DNA from: Pseudomonadota bacterium
GTDB taxonomy: Bacteria; Pseudomonadota; Gammaproteobacteria; Steroidobacterales; Steroidobacteraceae
Direction of reading: 5' to 3'
DNA length: 31,169 bases
NCBI GenBank assembly: GCA_021805275.1
Contig: JAJZFQ010000184.1
Location: 26,168-57,336, forward strand
Shown: in pieces, positions 7,443 through 16,065 of the stretch
Layout: each line of letters starts with the position of its first letter
Position numbering within the stretch: position 1 is the stretch's first letter
Program-made: the position numbers and the translations under genes
Notes under the pieces: model-generated
The model's input: only the letters and a program-made list of their open reading frames with translations
What the model was told of the DNA's origin: nothing
Databases searched by the model: none

Positions 7443-9473
7443 TCACGTGACGGTCTCGGGGGCGATGATGCCGTGCTGCCTCAGCAGCGCATGCACCTGC
7501 GGTGCCCGCCCGCGGAACGCAACGAACGCGGCCAACGGGTCACAGCTGCCGCCGCGCGACAGAATGGTGTCGAGATAACGCTCGGCGGTCGCACGGTCGA
7601 ATGCGCCGCGCTCCTCGAACGCGGAGTAGGCGTCTGCCGCCAGAACTTCCGCCCACTTGTAGCTGTAATAGCCGGCCGCGTAGCCGCCGGCGAAGATGTG
7701 TCCGAAGCTCATCGGGAAGCGGTTCCAGTCGGGCACCGGGACGACCGCGACCTGACGGCGGACCTCGCCCAGGATCTCGAGCACCCGGCTGGTGCGCGCC
7801 GGGTCGTATTCGGCGTGCAGGCGGAAATCAAACAGCGCGAATTCCAGCTGACGGGCCATCTGCAGCCCGGCATGAAAACTGCGCGTGTCGCGCAGCCGCT
7901 GCTGGATTTCGGCGGGCAGCGGCGCGCCCGTGAGGTAGTGCCCCGAGATGCGTCCGAGCACTTCCGGGTGCCAGGCATAGTTCTCCATGAACTGACTCGG
8001 CAGCTCGACGGCGTCCCAGGCGACGCCGTTGATGCCGGCGAGACTGGGATAGTCCACGCGGGTGAGCAGGTGGTGCAGGCCGTGGCCGAACTCGTGGAAC
8101 AGAGTCAGCACGTCGTCGTGCGTCAACAGCGCCGGACGATCCTGCCCGGGCGGCAGGACATTCAGCACCAGATAAGCCACCGGCAGTGCATCCCCGCTCG
8201 CCAGGTGCTTGCGTCCGACGCATTCGTCCATCCACGCCCCGCTGCGCTTGTGCGGGCGCGCATAGGCGTCCAGGTAAAAGCTGCCGACCGGCCGGCCGCC
8301 GGCGTGGATCTCGAAATAGCGCACATCCGGGTGCCACACCGGGGCCGCGGAGCGCTCCTCGATGTGCACCCCGAACAGCCGCTCGGCGACCTCGAACAGG
8401 CCGGCCAGCACGCGCGGCAGCGGAAAGTACGGCCGCAGCTCCTCCTGGGACACGGCGTGGCGCTGCTTTTGCAGCCGCTCGGCGTAGAAGGCCAGATCCC
8501 AGGCCTCGAGCCGGTGTCCCGCGAACCCCTCCAGTTCGGCGAATTCACGCTCGGCGGCGGGCCGGCCCGCGCGCGCGAGCTCCTCGAGGAACCCCATGAC
8601 TTCCCCCCGGGTGTGCGCCATGCGCTTGGCGAGGGCGTAATCGGCGAAATTCTCGAAGCCGAGGATGCGTGCCGCTTCGTGCCGCCGGGCGAGGATCCGC
8701 TCGATGATCGGCGCATTGTCCCAGCGACCGGCCTGTGGCCCCTGATCGGAGGCGCGCGTGCTCCAGGCGCGATAGAACTCGTGGCGCAGCTCCCGGGCTT
8801 CGGCGTCGGTCACCACCGCGACATAGGTTGGCTGGTCCAGCGTCAGCAGCCAGCCCTCCAGTCCCTTCTCATGCGCGCCGCGCCGGGCCTGCTCGACCAC
8901 GACTTCGTTCAGGCCGCGCAGCTGCGCCTGGTCGGTGACGTGGTGACTCCACGCGTTGGTGGCGTCGAGCACGTTCTCCTCGAATTTGGCCTGCAGCTGG
9001 GTGAGCTCGAGCATCACCTGCTTGAATTGCTCCTTGCTCGCGCGCGCCAGCCCGACCCCGGCCAGGGTGAACTCCTGCAGCGCGTGCGCGATGACGCGGT
9101 GGCGCACCGGATCGAGGCTCGCGCCTTCGCGCGTCGCGATGCTGCGGTACGCCTGGTATAGCGACTCGTTCTGCGCAAGGTCGGTCTGATAGGCCGAGAG
9201 CAGCGCCAGACAGGCGTTGTAGGCGGCGCGCAGCGGCTCGGAATTGAGCACGGCGTTGAGGTGACTCACCGGCGACCATGCGCGCGCAACCCGATGCAGC
9301 AGATCCTCGAGCGGCTCGACCACCGTGGCGAATGACGGCTGCCCGCTGGCAGCGATGCCGTCGATTTCGGCGCGCGCCTCGGTCAGCAGCGCCCGCACCC
9401 CGGGTTCGACATCGGCAGCGCCGATACGCGGGAAAGGGGGCAGCGGATCCTGAGTGAGCAGTGGGTTGTCCAT
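7443..9473 (-). CDS. prlC: Oligopeptidase A (M3 family metallopeptidase)
   Basis: This 676-residue cytoplasmic zinc endopeptidase degrades oligopeptides, including cleaved signal peptides. The M3 signature HEFGH lies at 460-464, with the third zinc ligand as Glu490 in GVAWDAVELPSQF (483-495), where E. coli PrlC (680 residues) has an equivalent motif. The N-terminus MDNPLLTQDPLPPF matches the MTNPLLTPFELPPF opening of the E. coli protein, so the ATG at 9473 is chosen; another ATG lies three codons earlier at 9482. The C-terminal GHIFAGGYAAGYYSYKW block is also typical of the family. It is the last gene of the minus-strand run starting at smg: gor ends 60 bp upstream. The stop lies 134 bp from the HD-domain gene, a gap with a short GGGGC-AAA-GCCCC hairpin but no clear terminator. 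Confidence 0.95.
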   Translation of the reverse strand: MDNPLLTQDPLPPFPRIGAADVEPGVRALLTEARAEIDGIAASGQPSFATVVEPLEDLLHRVARAWSPVSHLNAVLNSEPLRAAYNACLALLSAYQTDLAQNESLYQAYRSIATREGASLDPVRHRVIAHALQEFTLAGVGLARASKEQFKQVMLELTQLQAKFEENVLDATNAWSHHVTDQAQLRGLNEVVVEQARRGAHEKGLEGWLLTLDQPTYVAVVTDAEARELRHEFYRAWSTRASDQGPQAGRWDNAPIIERILARRHEAARILGFENFADYALAKRMAHTRGEVMGFLEELARAGRPAAEREFAELEGFAGHRLEAWDLAFYAERLQKQRHAVSQEELRPYFPLPRVLAGLFEVAERLFGVHIEERSAAPVWHPDVRYFEIHAGGRPVGSFYLDAYARPHKRSGAWMDECVGRKHLASGDALPVAYLVLNVLPPGQDRPALLTHDDVLTLFHEFGHGLHHLLTRVDYPSLAGINGVAWDAVELPSQFMENYAWHPEVLGRISGHYLTGAPLPAEIQQRLRDTRSFHAGLQMARQLEFALFDFRLHAEYDPARTSRVLEILGEVRRQVAVVPVPDWNRFPMSFGHIFAGGYAAGYYSYKWAEVLAADAYSAFEERGAFDRATAERYLDTILSRGGSCDPLAAFVAFRGRAPQVHALLRQHGIIAPETVT

Positions 9474-9533
9474 GAGGGCCATTCTGCCCGAGCGGCGTGC
9501 CGGCGCAACTGCTGCAAGCGGGCTGCGGCCCGC

Positions 9534-10880
9534 TCAACGCATCGTGACCAACTCCTCGGCGCTGGTGGGGTGAATGGCCACCGTGTCGTCGAAATCGGCC
9601 TTGGTCGCGCCCATGCGCACGGCCACCGCGAAGCCCTGCATCATCTCGTCCGCTCCCGGACCGATGACGTGCACGCCCACCACGCGCCGTTCGGGCCCGA
9701 CCGTCACGAGCTTCATGTCGCAGCGCGGTTTGTGGTCGGTCATGGCGTGGTACATGGGCACGAAACTCGATTTGAATACTGCGACGTTGCCATCGCCGTA
9801 GTTCTCGCGGGCTGCTTGCTCGGTCAATCCCACCGTGCCGATCGGCGGATGGCCGAACACCACGGTCGGGATGTTGTGATAATCGAGATGCCGGTCAGGC
9901 TGGCCGCCGAACAGCCGATCGCTCAGGCGGCGCCCGGCGGCAATCGCCACCGGCGTGAGCTGGGCCCGCCCGGTCACATCGCCGATGGCGTAGATGCCCG
10001 CCGCGCTGGTGACCTGGTACCGGTCGGTCTGGATGAAGCCCTCCGCGTCACAGGCGACGCTGGCGGCCGGCAGATTCAAGTCCGCGACCGCGCTGGCGCG
10101 GCCGACCGCCCACAGGACGCACTCGAACGGTCCGAGCCGCCGTCCGTCACGCGTCAGGAGCGTCAGCTCGTGCGGCTCGCCCTCGAGGGCGGCCGGCACG
10201 GCCTGCTGGTGAATCGCGACACCTGCCTCGGCGAGGATCTTCAGCATCGATTCCCCGAGCATGGCGTCGAACTGCTTCAGCGCCGAGCCGGTGCGCAGCA
10301 CCAGCGCCACGCTCGAACCGAGCGAGGCGAAAATACCCGCCAGCTCGACCGCGATGTAGCCGCTGCCGATCACCGCAACCCGCTGCGGCCTGGCCGAGAG
10401 CTCGAAGAACCCCTCCGACGTGATGCCCCGTGCGGCGCCGGGAATGCCGGGCAGCACGGCGCGCCCGCCCGTGGCGATGATGATGTGAGGGGCGCTGAGG
10501 CGCTCGGCGCCGGCGATCACCGTGCCGCGGTCCGCAAACGCCGCGCGCGCGCGGATGAGCGTCACGCCGCGCTTGGCCAGGTTGGCCGCATAGATGCCAT
10601 TGAGGCGCTCGATGTAGGCGTCGCGCTTGTCCTTGAGCCGCCGCCAGTCGTGAGCCTCCGAGGTGAGCGTGAAGCCGTAACCGCCCGCGTCGCGCAGGCC
10701 TTCGGCCAGGTCGGCCGCGTACCACATGAGCTTCTTGGGCACACACCCGACGTTCACGCACGTGCCGCCGAGGCGGTGCGACTCCAGGAGCGCCACCTTC
10801 GCGCCGTATTCGGCGGCGCGCTGCGCCGCGGCGAGGCCGCCGCTGCCGCCGCCGATGACGATGAGATCGAATGCGCTCAA
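9534..10880 (-). CDS. gor: Glutathione-disulfide reductase
   Basis: This 448-residue flavoprotein reduces glutathione disulfide with NADPH and keeps the cytosol reducing. The FAD-binding motif GGGSGG spans residues 10-15; the redox-active disulfide is in [13 protein letters not shown] (C41 and C46). The pyridine-nucleotide fold is [13 protein letters not shown], followed by [12 protein letters not shown]; the first 2'-phosphate-binding Arg of E. coli Gor is kept and the second is replaced by Lys. The C-terminal HPTSAEE (437-443) supplies the His-Glu pair for catalysis on the partner subunit. Length matches the family (about 450). No ATG or GTG fits the N-terminus; TTG at 10880, giving [12 protein letters not shown], is the natural start. 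It begins 31 bp after the topA stop and is presumably co-transcribed with it. A trypanothione or other disulfide reductase is less likely. Confidence 0.92.
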   Translation of the reverse strand: MSAFDLIVIGGGSGGLAAAQRAAEYGAKVALLESHRLGGTCVNVGCVPKKLMWYAADLAEGLRDAGGYGFTLTSEAHDWRRLKDKRDAYIERLNGIYAANLAKRGVTLIRARAAFADRGTVIAGAERLSAPHIIIATGGRAVLPGIPGAARGITSEGFFELSARPQRVAVIGSGYIAVELAGIFASLGSSVALVLRTGSALKQFDAMLGESMLKILAEAGVAIHQQAVPAALEGEPHELTLLTRDGRRLGPFECVLWAVGRASAVADLNLPAASVACDAEGFIQTDRYQVTSAAGIYAIGDVTGRAQLTPVAIAAGRRLSDRLFGGQPDRHLDYHNIPTVVFGHPPIGTVGLTEQAARENYGDGNVAVFKSSFVPMYHAMTDHKPRCDMKLVTVGPERRVVGVHVIGPGADEMMQGFAVAVRMGATKADFDDTVAIHPTSAEELVTMR

Positions 10881-10911
10881 GAGCCGCCCGCCACGTGTGC
10901 CGGTCCGCCGG

Positions 10912-13473
10912 TCACTGGGCCGAGCGGGGCCGGCGTGCGGGCTTTGCGGCGCTCTTGGCGCGCTTGCCCGGCGCGCCTGTACGGGTCTTTGCCGCCGCAG
11001 CCGGCGCGCGGACGCGAGCCGCCGGGGCCTTGCGGGCTGGCGCCGCTGCGGGTTCAGCCGCGGTCGGTGCCGCGACGGGCGCGCTGCGCCGAGCCCCTGC
11101 GCCGCGCTTGGCCGCGCCGCGCCCGAAGCGGCCGCGGCCGCGTGCGGGTGCGTTCGCGAGCAGCGTGCGGCATTCCTCCAGGGTGAGCGACTTCGGATCG
11201 CGGTCCTTGGGGATCTTGGCGTTCTTGCTGCCGTCGGTGACATACGGGCCGTAGCGGCCGTTGAGTACCTGGATGTTGTCGGTGCCGAAGTCGTGGATGA
11301 TGCGGTTGGCATCCGCCTCCTGTTTCAGGCGGATCACCTCCAATGCCCGCTCCAGGGTCACGGTGTACGGATCGTCCTCCTTCAGCGAAACGTACTTGCT
11401 GCCGTACTTCACATAGGGGCCGAAGCGCCCGACGTTCGCGACCACGGTCTCGCCCTCGGCCGTCGTCCCGAGCGTGCGCGGCAGCTTGAACAGCTCCATG
11501 GCCTGCTCGAGGTTGATCGAGTCCATCTTCTGCCCCGGGCGCAAACCGGCAAACCGCGGCTTCTCGGCGTCATCCTTTGTGCCGATCTGCACGAACGGTC
11601 CGAAGCGGCCCATGCGCACGCTCACCGGTTTGCCGCTGCCCGGGTCGGTGCCGAGCTCGCGCGCCTGCGCGACCTGCTCGCGCGTGACGTTCTTCTCGAT
11701 CTGCTCCACCTGGTGGATGAACGGCTTCCAGAATTTCTCGAGCGGCGTGGTCCAGGTCTCCTCGCCGCGCGAGACTGCATCGAGCTCGTCCTCCATGGCC
11801 GCCGTGAAGCCATACTCGACGTAGCGGTGGAAGTGGTCGGTGAGGAAACGGTTGACGATCTTGCCGATGTCGGTCGGGATGAAGCGCCGGTTGTCCATCT
11901 CGACGTACTCGCGGTCCTGCAGCGTCGAGATGATGGCCGCATACGTCGAGGGCCGGCCGATGCCGTGCTCCTCGAGGGCCTTGACGAGCGACGCCTCGCT
12001 GTAGCGCGGGGGCGGCTCGGTGAAGTGCTGCGCGGCGTTCAACGCCACCAGGTCCACCCGATCGCCCTCGTGCAGCGGCGGCAACGCGTGATCCTCCTCG
12101 TCGGCCTTGGCGTCGTCGGTGCCTTCCTGGTAGACGGAGATGTAGCCCGGTTTGATCAGCGTCGAGCCGGTGGCCCGCAGCACGTGACGCTCCGGTCCGT
12201 CGGGGCCGGCGAGCATGTCCGCCGCCACGGTGTCGAACACCGCCACGGCCATCTGCGAGGCAACGGCCCGCTTCCAGATGAGCGCGTACAACCGGTACAG
12301 ATCATGGTCGATCCGCCCCTCGACGTCCGCCGGCGTGATTGCCGCGGAGGTCGGCCGGATTGCCTCGTGCGCCTCCTGGGCATTCTTCGACTTGGTCTTG
12401 AAGATGCGCGGCTCCTCGGCGACCTCCTCCTTGCCGTACAGCCGCGTGGCCACGGCGCGGATCTCCTGCACCGCCTCCTGCGCCAGCGACACCGAGTCGG
12501 TACGCATGTAGGTAATGAGTCCGACGTTGCCGTCGCCGAGGTCGAGGCCTTCGTAGAGCTGCTGCGCCAGACGCATGGTGCGGCGGGCATTGAAGCCGAG
12601 CTTGCGCGCCGCTTCCTGCTGCAGCGTCGAGGTCGTGAACGGCGGGGCGGGGCTGCGCCGCCGCTGCTTGCGCTCCACCGTGAGCACCTGCAGCCGTCCC
12701 GGCGTCGCGAAGTGCGCGCTGTCGCCGCGTGCTCCGCAGGCCTGCTGCAGGGCGCTCTGTACCTCGTGCGCGGTTGTTTGGTCGGTGAACGAGAACTGCT
12801 CGACCTTGCGGCCGCGATATTCGAGGAGCTTCAGCGGAAAGGGGGCCCGAGCGGTCGCGGTCACGCTGGCTCCTTCGCCGTCGAGCGTCCAGTACTCGCG
12901 CGCGAGGAAGGCCTCGATTTCCGCCTCGCGCTCGCAGATCATGCGCAGCGCCGGGCTTTGTACCCGGCCGGCCGAGAGGCCCCGGCGAACCTTCTTCCAG
13001 AGCAGCGGCGAGAGATTGAAGCCGACCAGGTAATCAAGTGCGCGGCGCGCCTGCTGGGCGTTGACCAGGTCGAGTGACAGCTCGCGCGGCCGTTCCACCG
13101 CCTCGCGGATCGCATTGCGCGTGATCTCGTAAAACACGACGCGGTGCACGGTCTTGCCGTCGAGCTCGCCGCGCTCGCGCAGGATCTCCTTCAGGTGCCA
13201 GGCGATCGCCTCGCCCTCGCGGTCCGGGTCGGTCGCCAGATACAGCGCCTTGGACTTCTTCAGCCCGCGGGCGATGCTCTCGACATGACGCTCGTTCTTC
13301 TCCAGCACCTGGTAGCGCATGGTGTAGCCGTGATCGGGATCGACCGCGCCCTCCTTGGGTACCAGATCGCGGACGTGCCCGTAGGAGGCCAGCACCTCGA
13401 AATCCTTGCCCAGGTATTTCTTGATGGTCTTTGCCTTGGCGGGCGACTCGACGACGACCAGATTTTCTGCCAT
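10912..13473 (-). CDS. topA: DNA topoisomerase I (type IA)
   Basis: This 853-residue enzyme relaxes negative supercoils by single-strand passage. The TOPRIM domain is at the N-terminus with [12 protein letters not shown] (Glu9) and [10 protein letters not shown] (acidic triad 82-86). The active-site tyrosine is Tyr322 in [10 protein letters not shown]. The core runs to about 590. The C-terminus lacks the Cys4 zinc fingers of E. coli TopA and instead has glycine-rich Topo_C repeats ([30 protein letters not shown]) and then about 85 residues rich in Ala, Arg, Lys and Pro, probably a flexible DNA-binding tail. The start is the ATG at 13473 ([10 protein letters not shown]); an upstream in-frame extension of 14 residues is not family-like. 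smg ends 16 bp upstream and gor starts 31 bp downstream, indicating one transcription unit. Confidence 0.96.
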   Translation of the reverse strand: MAENLVVVESPAKAKTIKKYLGKDFEVLASYGHVRDLVPKEGAVDPDHGYTMRYQVLEKNERHVESIARGLKKSKALYLATDPDREGEAIAWHLKEILRERGELDGKTVHRVVFYEITRNAIREAVERPRELSLDLVNAQQARRALDYLVGFNLSPLLWKKVRRGLSAGRVQSPALRMICEREAEIEAFLAREYWTLDGEGASVTATARAPFPLKLLEYRGRKVEQFSFTDQTTAHEVQSALQQACGARGDSAHFATPGRLQVLTVERKQRRRSPAPPFTTSTLQQEAARKLGFNARRTMRLAQQLYEGLDLGDGNVGLITYMRTDSVSLAQEAVQEIRAVATRLYGKEEVAEEPRIFKTKSKNAQEAHEAIRPTSAAITPADVEGRIDHDLYRLYALIWKRAVASQMAVAVFDTVAADMLAGPDGPERHVLRATGSTLIKPGYISVYQEGTDDAKADEEDHALPPLHEGDRVDLVALNAAQHFTEPPPRYSEASLVKALEEHGIGRPSTYAAIISTLQDREYVEMDNRRFIPTDIGKIVNRFLTDHFHRYVEYGFTAAMEDELDAVSRGEETWTTPLEKFWKPFIHQVEQIEKNVTREQVAQARELGTDPGSGKPVSVRMGRFGPFVQIGTKDDAEKPRFAGLRPGQKMDSINLEQAMELFKLPRTLGTTAEGETVVANVGRFGPYVKYGSKYVSLKEDDPYTVTLERALEVIRLKQEADANRIIHDFGTDNIQVLNGRYGPYVTDGSKNAKIPKDRDPKSLTLEECRTLLANAPARGRGRFGRGAAKRGAGARRSAPVAAPTAAEPAAAPARKAPAARVRAPAAAAKTRTGAPGKRAKSAAKPARRPRSAQ

Positions 13474-13489
13474 GTGATTTCGCGTCCGA

Positions 13490-13975
13490 TCAGTGCCGCA
13501 CGAGCTGCCGTTCACTTGCCATCAACGCCTCGAAGCGCGCCAGCGCGGCGTCCTCGCCGGGCTGCACGGACAGCGCCAGGAGCACCACCCACTTGAGCTG
13601 CTCGAGCGTCGGCTCCGCCACATCGAGCGCCAGCGTGCGCTCGATGACCCGCTCGCGCTGCTCGGGCGTGAGTACCCCGTCGCGATCCAGCCGGGTGAGG
13701 AAGCCTCGGCACTCGTCCGAGAGCCGCCACAACTCCCCATCGGCGAACACCCGCACGGCCCGCTCGGGCGCGGCCGGCGTGAGCGCCGCGGGGCCTTCGG
13801 ATCCGGCGGCCAGTACGGAAAGCCACTCCATCGCCTCGGCGACCTCCCCGAGCGTGAACCCCTTGCGCGCCAGCGCGGAGAAAATCTGGCGGCGGGCCGG
13901 AACCTCGGCCGGGTCCGACATCATGTAATGGTCGTAAACGTAGATCAGTACGTCGAGAACGCAACCGGTTGTCAT
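13490..13975 (-). CDS. smg: Smg family protein (DUF494)
   Basis: This 161-residue protein matches the Smg/DUF494 family by its N-terminus (VLDVLIYVYDHYM), the following helix-rich domain and its place next to dprA and topA, as in many gammaproteobacteria. The molecular function of Smg is not established. Visible features are an acidic composition, no membrane segment and a C-terminal block LEQLKWVVLLALSVQPG, which is the most conserved-looking stretch. The ATG at 13975 starts 12 bp after the stop of the dprA remnant; topA follows after 16 bp. If the promoter predicted near 14190-14217 is real, smg is the first intact gene of the topA operon. Confidence 0.88.
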   Translation of the reverse strand: MTTGCVLDVLIYVYDHYMMSDPAEVPARRQIFSALARKGFTLGEVAEAMEWLSVLAAGSEGPAALTPAAPERAVRVFADGELWRLSDECRGFLTRLDRDGVLTPEQRERVIERTLALDVAEPTLEQLKWVVLLALSVQPGEDAALARFEALMASERQLVRH

Positions 13976-13987
13976 TGAATCAAGCAG

Positions 13988-14194
13988 TCAGTGCAGATCG
14001 ATTCGGCCATGGCGGCCGCCGGGGTATGGCGTGACGCGCCCCGGCACCCCGGGCATCGGCAACATCGAGGGCATCGCCTCGCCGAACAGGCCTGATCGGA
14101 CCGCGAGGGTGTCGTGGGTCACGGGCTCAAAACCGAGCGCATCTAACAGCATTTCATATTCCTTGTCCAATCCGGTCACGCTCGGATTTTGCAT
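13988..14194 (-). pseudogene. dprA: C-terminal remnant of DprA (winged helix only)
   Basis: The 68-codon ORF resembles the end of DprA/Smf, the RecA-loading protein of natural transformation: LLDALGFEPVTHDTLAVRSGL, then SMLPM...GRVTPYPGGRHGRI, corresponding to the C-terminal winged helix (usually SSMLL.LEL.GRV...PGGRY.R). The conserved leucine-rich helix reads MLPMPGVPGRV, with prolines that would disturb it, suggesting decay. The Rossmann-like domain of about 300 residues that should precede it is missing: an in-frame TGA lies just upstream of the ATG at 14194, and rlmJ on the other strand begins 140 bp away. The position between lysM and smg is the normal place for dprA. A surviving short protein with a new role cannot be excluded, but the predicted promoter overlaps its ATG, which argues against translation from there. 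Confidence 0.7.
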
Positions 14195-14227
14195 AAGTCA
14201 CTGATTTTTATGGTCAAATGTGATCTA
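14190..14227 (-). promoter_or_regulatory. Predicted promoter with CRP-like half-site inside the dprA remnant
   Basis: The minus strand reads TTGACC (14217-14212), 16 bases, then TATGCA (14195-14190), in an AT-rich island within very GC-rich DNA. Start of transcription would be near 14183, downstream of the remnant's ATG, so it would drive smg-topA-gor-prlC. Directly upstream the minus strand has TAGATCACATTT, an exact half of the CRP/Clp consensus, with the palindrome centre near -43, but the other half is not conserved. Confidence 0.4.
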
Positions 14228-14231
14228 CTGC

Positions 14232-14264
14232 CCGGCGGCCGGCGCTGCCGGGCCGGGCCGCCGG
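14232..14264. repeat. GC-rich inverted repeat upstream of rlmJ
   Basis: CCGGCGGCC (14232-14240) and GGCCGCCGG (14256-14264) are exact reverse complements with a 15-nt loop that contains further GC palindromes. It borders the AT-rich promoter island and lies in the 139-bp gap between the dprA remnant and rlmJ, at the presumed rearrangement point. No T-run follows on either strand. The rest of that gap shows no gene. Confidence 0.4.
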
Positions 14265-14333
14265 CGGGGGGCGCGCGCCGCAGGGCCGTGGTATGCCCGC
14301 TGGCGCGGCACGAGTTTGCTAGTGTGGCCGCAC

Positions 14334-15179
14334 ATGAAGTACCGACACGCCCATCACGCCGGGAACTTTGCCGACGTGCACAAGCACGTGACGCTGCTGG
14401 CGCTGCTGGCGGCGCTGCAGCGCAAGGAGAAGGGCTTCCTTTACCTCGAGACTCACGCCGGCCGCGGCGTGTATGACCTCGGCGAGTCGGCGGCCGAGTC
14501 GCGCGCTGGAATCGCGCGTCTCGAGGCCGCCGCGTGCACAGCCCCGGAGCTGCGGGATTATCTCGATTGCGTCGCGCAATTGCGCCGCGCGGACGGCTCG
14601 CTGCAGCTGTATCCGGGGTCGCCCTGGCTCGCTGCGAGCGCGCTGCGCTCCCAGGACCGCGGCCTGCTCATCGAGGCGCTCCCCGAGGAGGCGCGCGCCC
14701 TGCAGCGGGCGCTCGCGTCGGTTGCCGGACGGGTGCGCATCGAGACCGGCGAGGGCTTTGCGCGCCTGCGCGCCGAGCTGCCGCCCCCCGAGCGGCGCGC
14801 GCTGATCTTGATCGATCCGCCCTACGAGGACACTCGGGAGGATTTTGAGCGGGTGAGGATCGGACTCGCCGAGGCGCTGCGCCGGTTCGCCACCGGGGTC
14901 ATGGCGATCTGGTATCCGATCAAACACGCGCGCGACACCGATCGGTGGCTCGAGGGTCTGGCGCGCGAGCTTGACCGCGGGGCGCTGGTGTCGGAGTTGT
15001 GGCTGCACCCGCGCGACTCGCGCGTTGCGCTCAACGGCTCGGGGCTGTTGATCGTCAATCCCCCATACCAACTCGATGAGCGCATGGGCGAGTGGCTGCC
15101 CGAGCTGTATCGTTGCTTGCACGGCGCGGCGGAAGGCGGCTGCGCGGTACGGGCGCTCACGCCGGCGCTGCGAGCGTGA
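14334..15179 (+). CDS. rlmJ: 23S rRNA (adenine-2030 N6)-methyltransferase RlmJ
   Basis: This 281-residue SAM-dependent enzyme is predicted to methylate N6 of A2030 in 23S rRNA. The opening MKYRHAHHAGNFADVHKH parallels E. coli RlmJ (MLSYRHSFHAGNHADVLKH), and FLYLETHAGRGVYDLG (35-50) carries the SAM-binding region. The amino-methyltransferase motif is DPPY (161-164) in LILIDPPYED; AIWYPI and LLIVNPPYQL near the C-terminus are also family blocks. Length matches E. coli (280). The ATG at 14334 is fixed by this N-terminal match; longer in-frame starts only add low-complexity residues. No strong ribosome-binding site is visible. aroE follows after 31 bp on the same strand. Its position here, replacing most of dprA, is not the usual arrangement. 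Confidence 0.93.
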   Translation: MKYRHAHHAGNFADVHKHVTLLALLAALQRKEKGFLYLETHAGRGVYDLGESAAESRAGIARLEAAACTAPELRDYLDCVAQLRRADGSLQLYPGSPWLAASALRSQDRGLLIEALPEEARALQRALASVAGRVRIETGEGFARLRAELPPPERRALILIDPPYEDTREDFERVRIGLAEALRRFATGVMAIWYPIKHARDTDRWLEGLARELDRGALVSELWLHPRDSRVALNGSGLLIVNPPYQLDERMGEWLPELYRCLHGAAEGGCAVRALTPALRA

Positions 15180-15210
15180 CAGGGGTACGGGGCGAGGGCA
15201 GAATCGAGCC

Positions 15211-16065
15211 ATGAAAGGCAGCGCAGATCAGTATGCCGTGGTGGGTCACCCGGTCGCTCACAGCCTCTCGCCTTTCATCCATTCGCTGTTTGCGCGGCAG
15301 ACCGAGCAGTCGCTCACCTATCGCCTGATGGATGTCGCGCCGGAGCAGTTCACCGAGCGCCTGCAGGAGTTCTTTACCGCCGGCGGTCGGGGTGTGAACA
15401 TCACCTTGCCGCACAAGACGCGTGCGCTGGCGCTCGCCGATGCGCTGACGGAACGGGCGCGCCTGGCCGGAGCGCTCAACACCCTTGCGGTCCGCCGCGA
15501 TGGCTCGCTGCTCGGCGACAACACCGACGGGGCGGGGCTGGTGCAGGACCTGTCGGTGAACCTCGGCTGGCCGCTCCGGGATCGCTCCATCCTGCTGATC
15601 GGCGCCGGCGGCGCCGCGCGTGGCGTGATCGCGCCGCTGCTCGCCCTTGCGCCGCGGCGCATCGTGATCGCCAACCGTACCGCGGAGCGGGCCGTGGCAC
15701 TCGCGGCGGTATTCGCCGGTCTCGGTGCCCTCGAGGGTTGCGGCTTCGCCGAACTCGCCGGACAGCGCTTCGAACTGGTCATCAACGCCACCTCGGCGAG
15801 CGTGACCGGCGAGCTGCCCGCGGTGCCGGCGGCGGCGTTCGGAGCCGACACGCTGTGCTACGACATGGCTTACGGCCGCGGCGATACACCGTTCACGCGC
15901 TGGGCGCGTGAGTTGGGATGTCGCGACGCGGTGCCCGGATGGGGCATGCTGGTCGAGCAGGCCGCGGAGTCGTTCCGTCTTTGGCGCGGCGTGCGGCCGC
16001 TGACGGCCCCGGTGCTCGCGGCGCTCACCGGGCGCACCGCGATGCCGGGCGGCCCAGCCGACTAG
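15211..16065 (+). CDS. aroE: Shikimate dehydrogenase
   Basis: This 284-residue enzyme reduces 3-dehydroshikimate to shikimate with NADPH in aromatic amino-acid synthesis. It shows VVGHPVAHSLSPFIH with the substrate-binding SLS at 18-20, NITLPHK with catalytic Lys69, Asn90 in GALNTL, and GDNTDG (102-107) with catalytic Asp106. The NADP site is GAGGAARG (131-138), followed by NRT (155-157), typical of NADP-specific AroE. The C-terminal GWGMLVEQAAESF block closes the active site. The ATG at 15211 gives the classical length. Its TAG stop overlaps the stop of the convergent LysM gene by two bases, with no room for a terminator. In E. coli and Pseudomonas aroE also lies near the dprA-smg block, so its presence may be ancestral while its orientation reflects a local rearrangement. 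Confidence 0.95.
   Translation: MKGSADQYAVVGHPVAHSLSPFIHSLFARQTEQSLTYRLMDVAPEQFTERLQEFFTAGGRGVNITLPHKTRALALADALTERARLAGALNTLAVRRDGSLLGDNTDGAGLVQDLSVNLGWPLRDRSILLIGAGGAARGVIAPLLALAPRRIVIANRTAERAVALAAVFAGLGALEGCGFAELAGQRFELVINATSASVTGELPAVPAAAFGADTLCYDMAYGRGDTPFTRWARELGCRDAVPGWGMLVEQAAESFRLWRGVRPLTAPVLAALTGRTAMPGGPAD

Noticed and set aside
10726..13077. Long open frames antisense or out of frame to real genes, such as 783 codons opposite topA, 613 opposite prlC and 650 in another frame of priA
   Set aside because: At this GC content stop codons are rare in all frames. The translations are low-complexity Arg/Ala/His-rich with no family motifs, while the frame used by each annotated gene carries clear conserved motifs.
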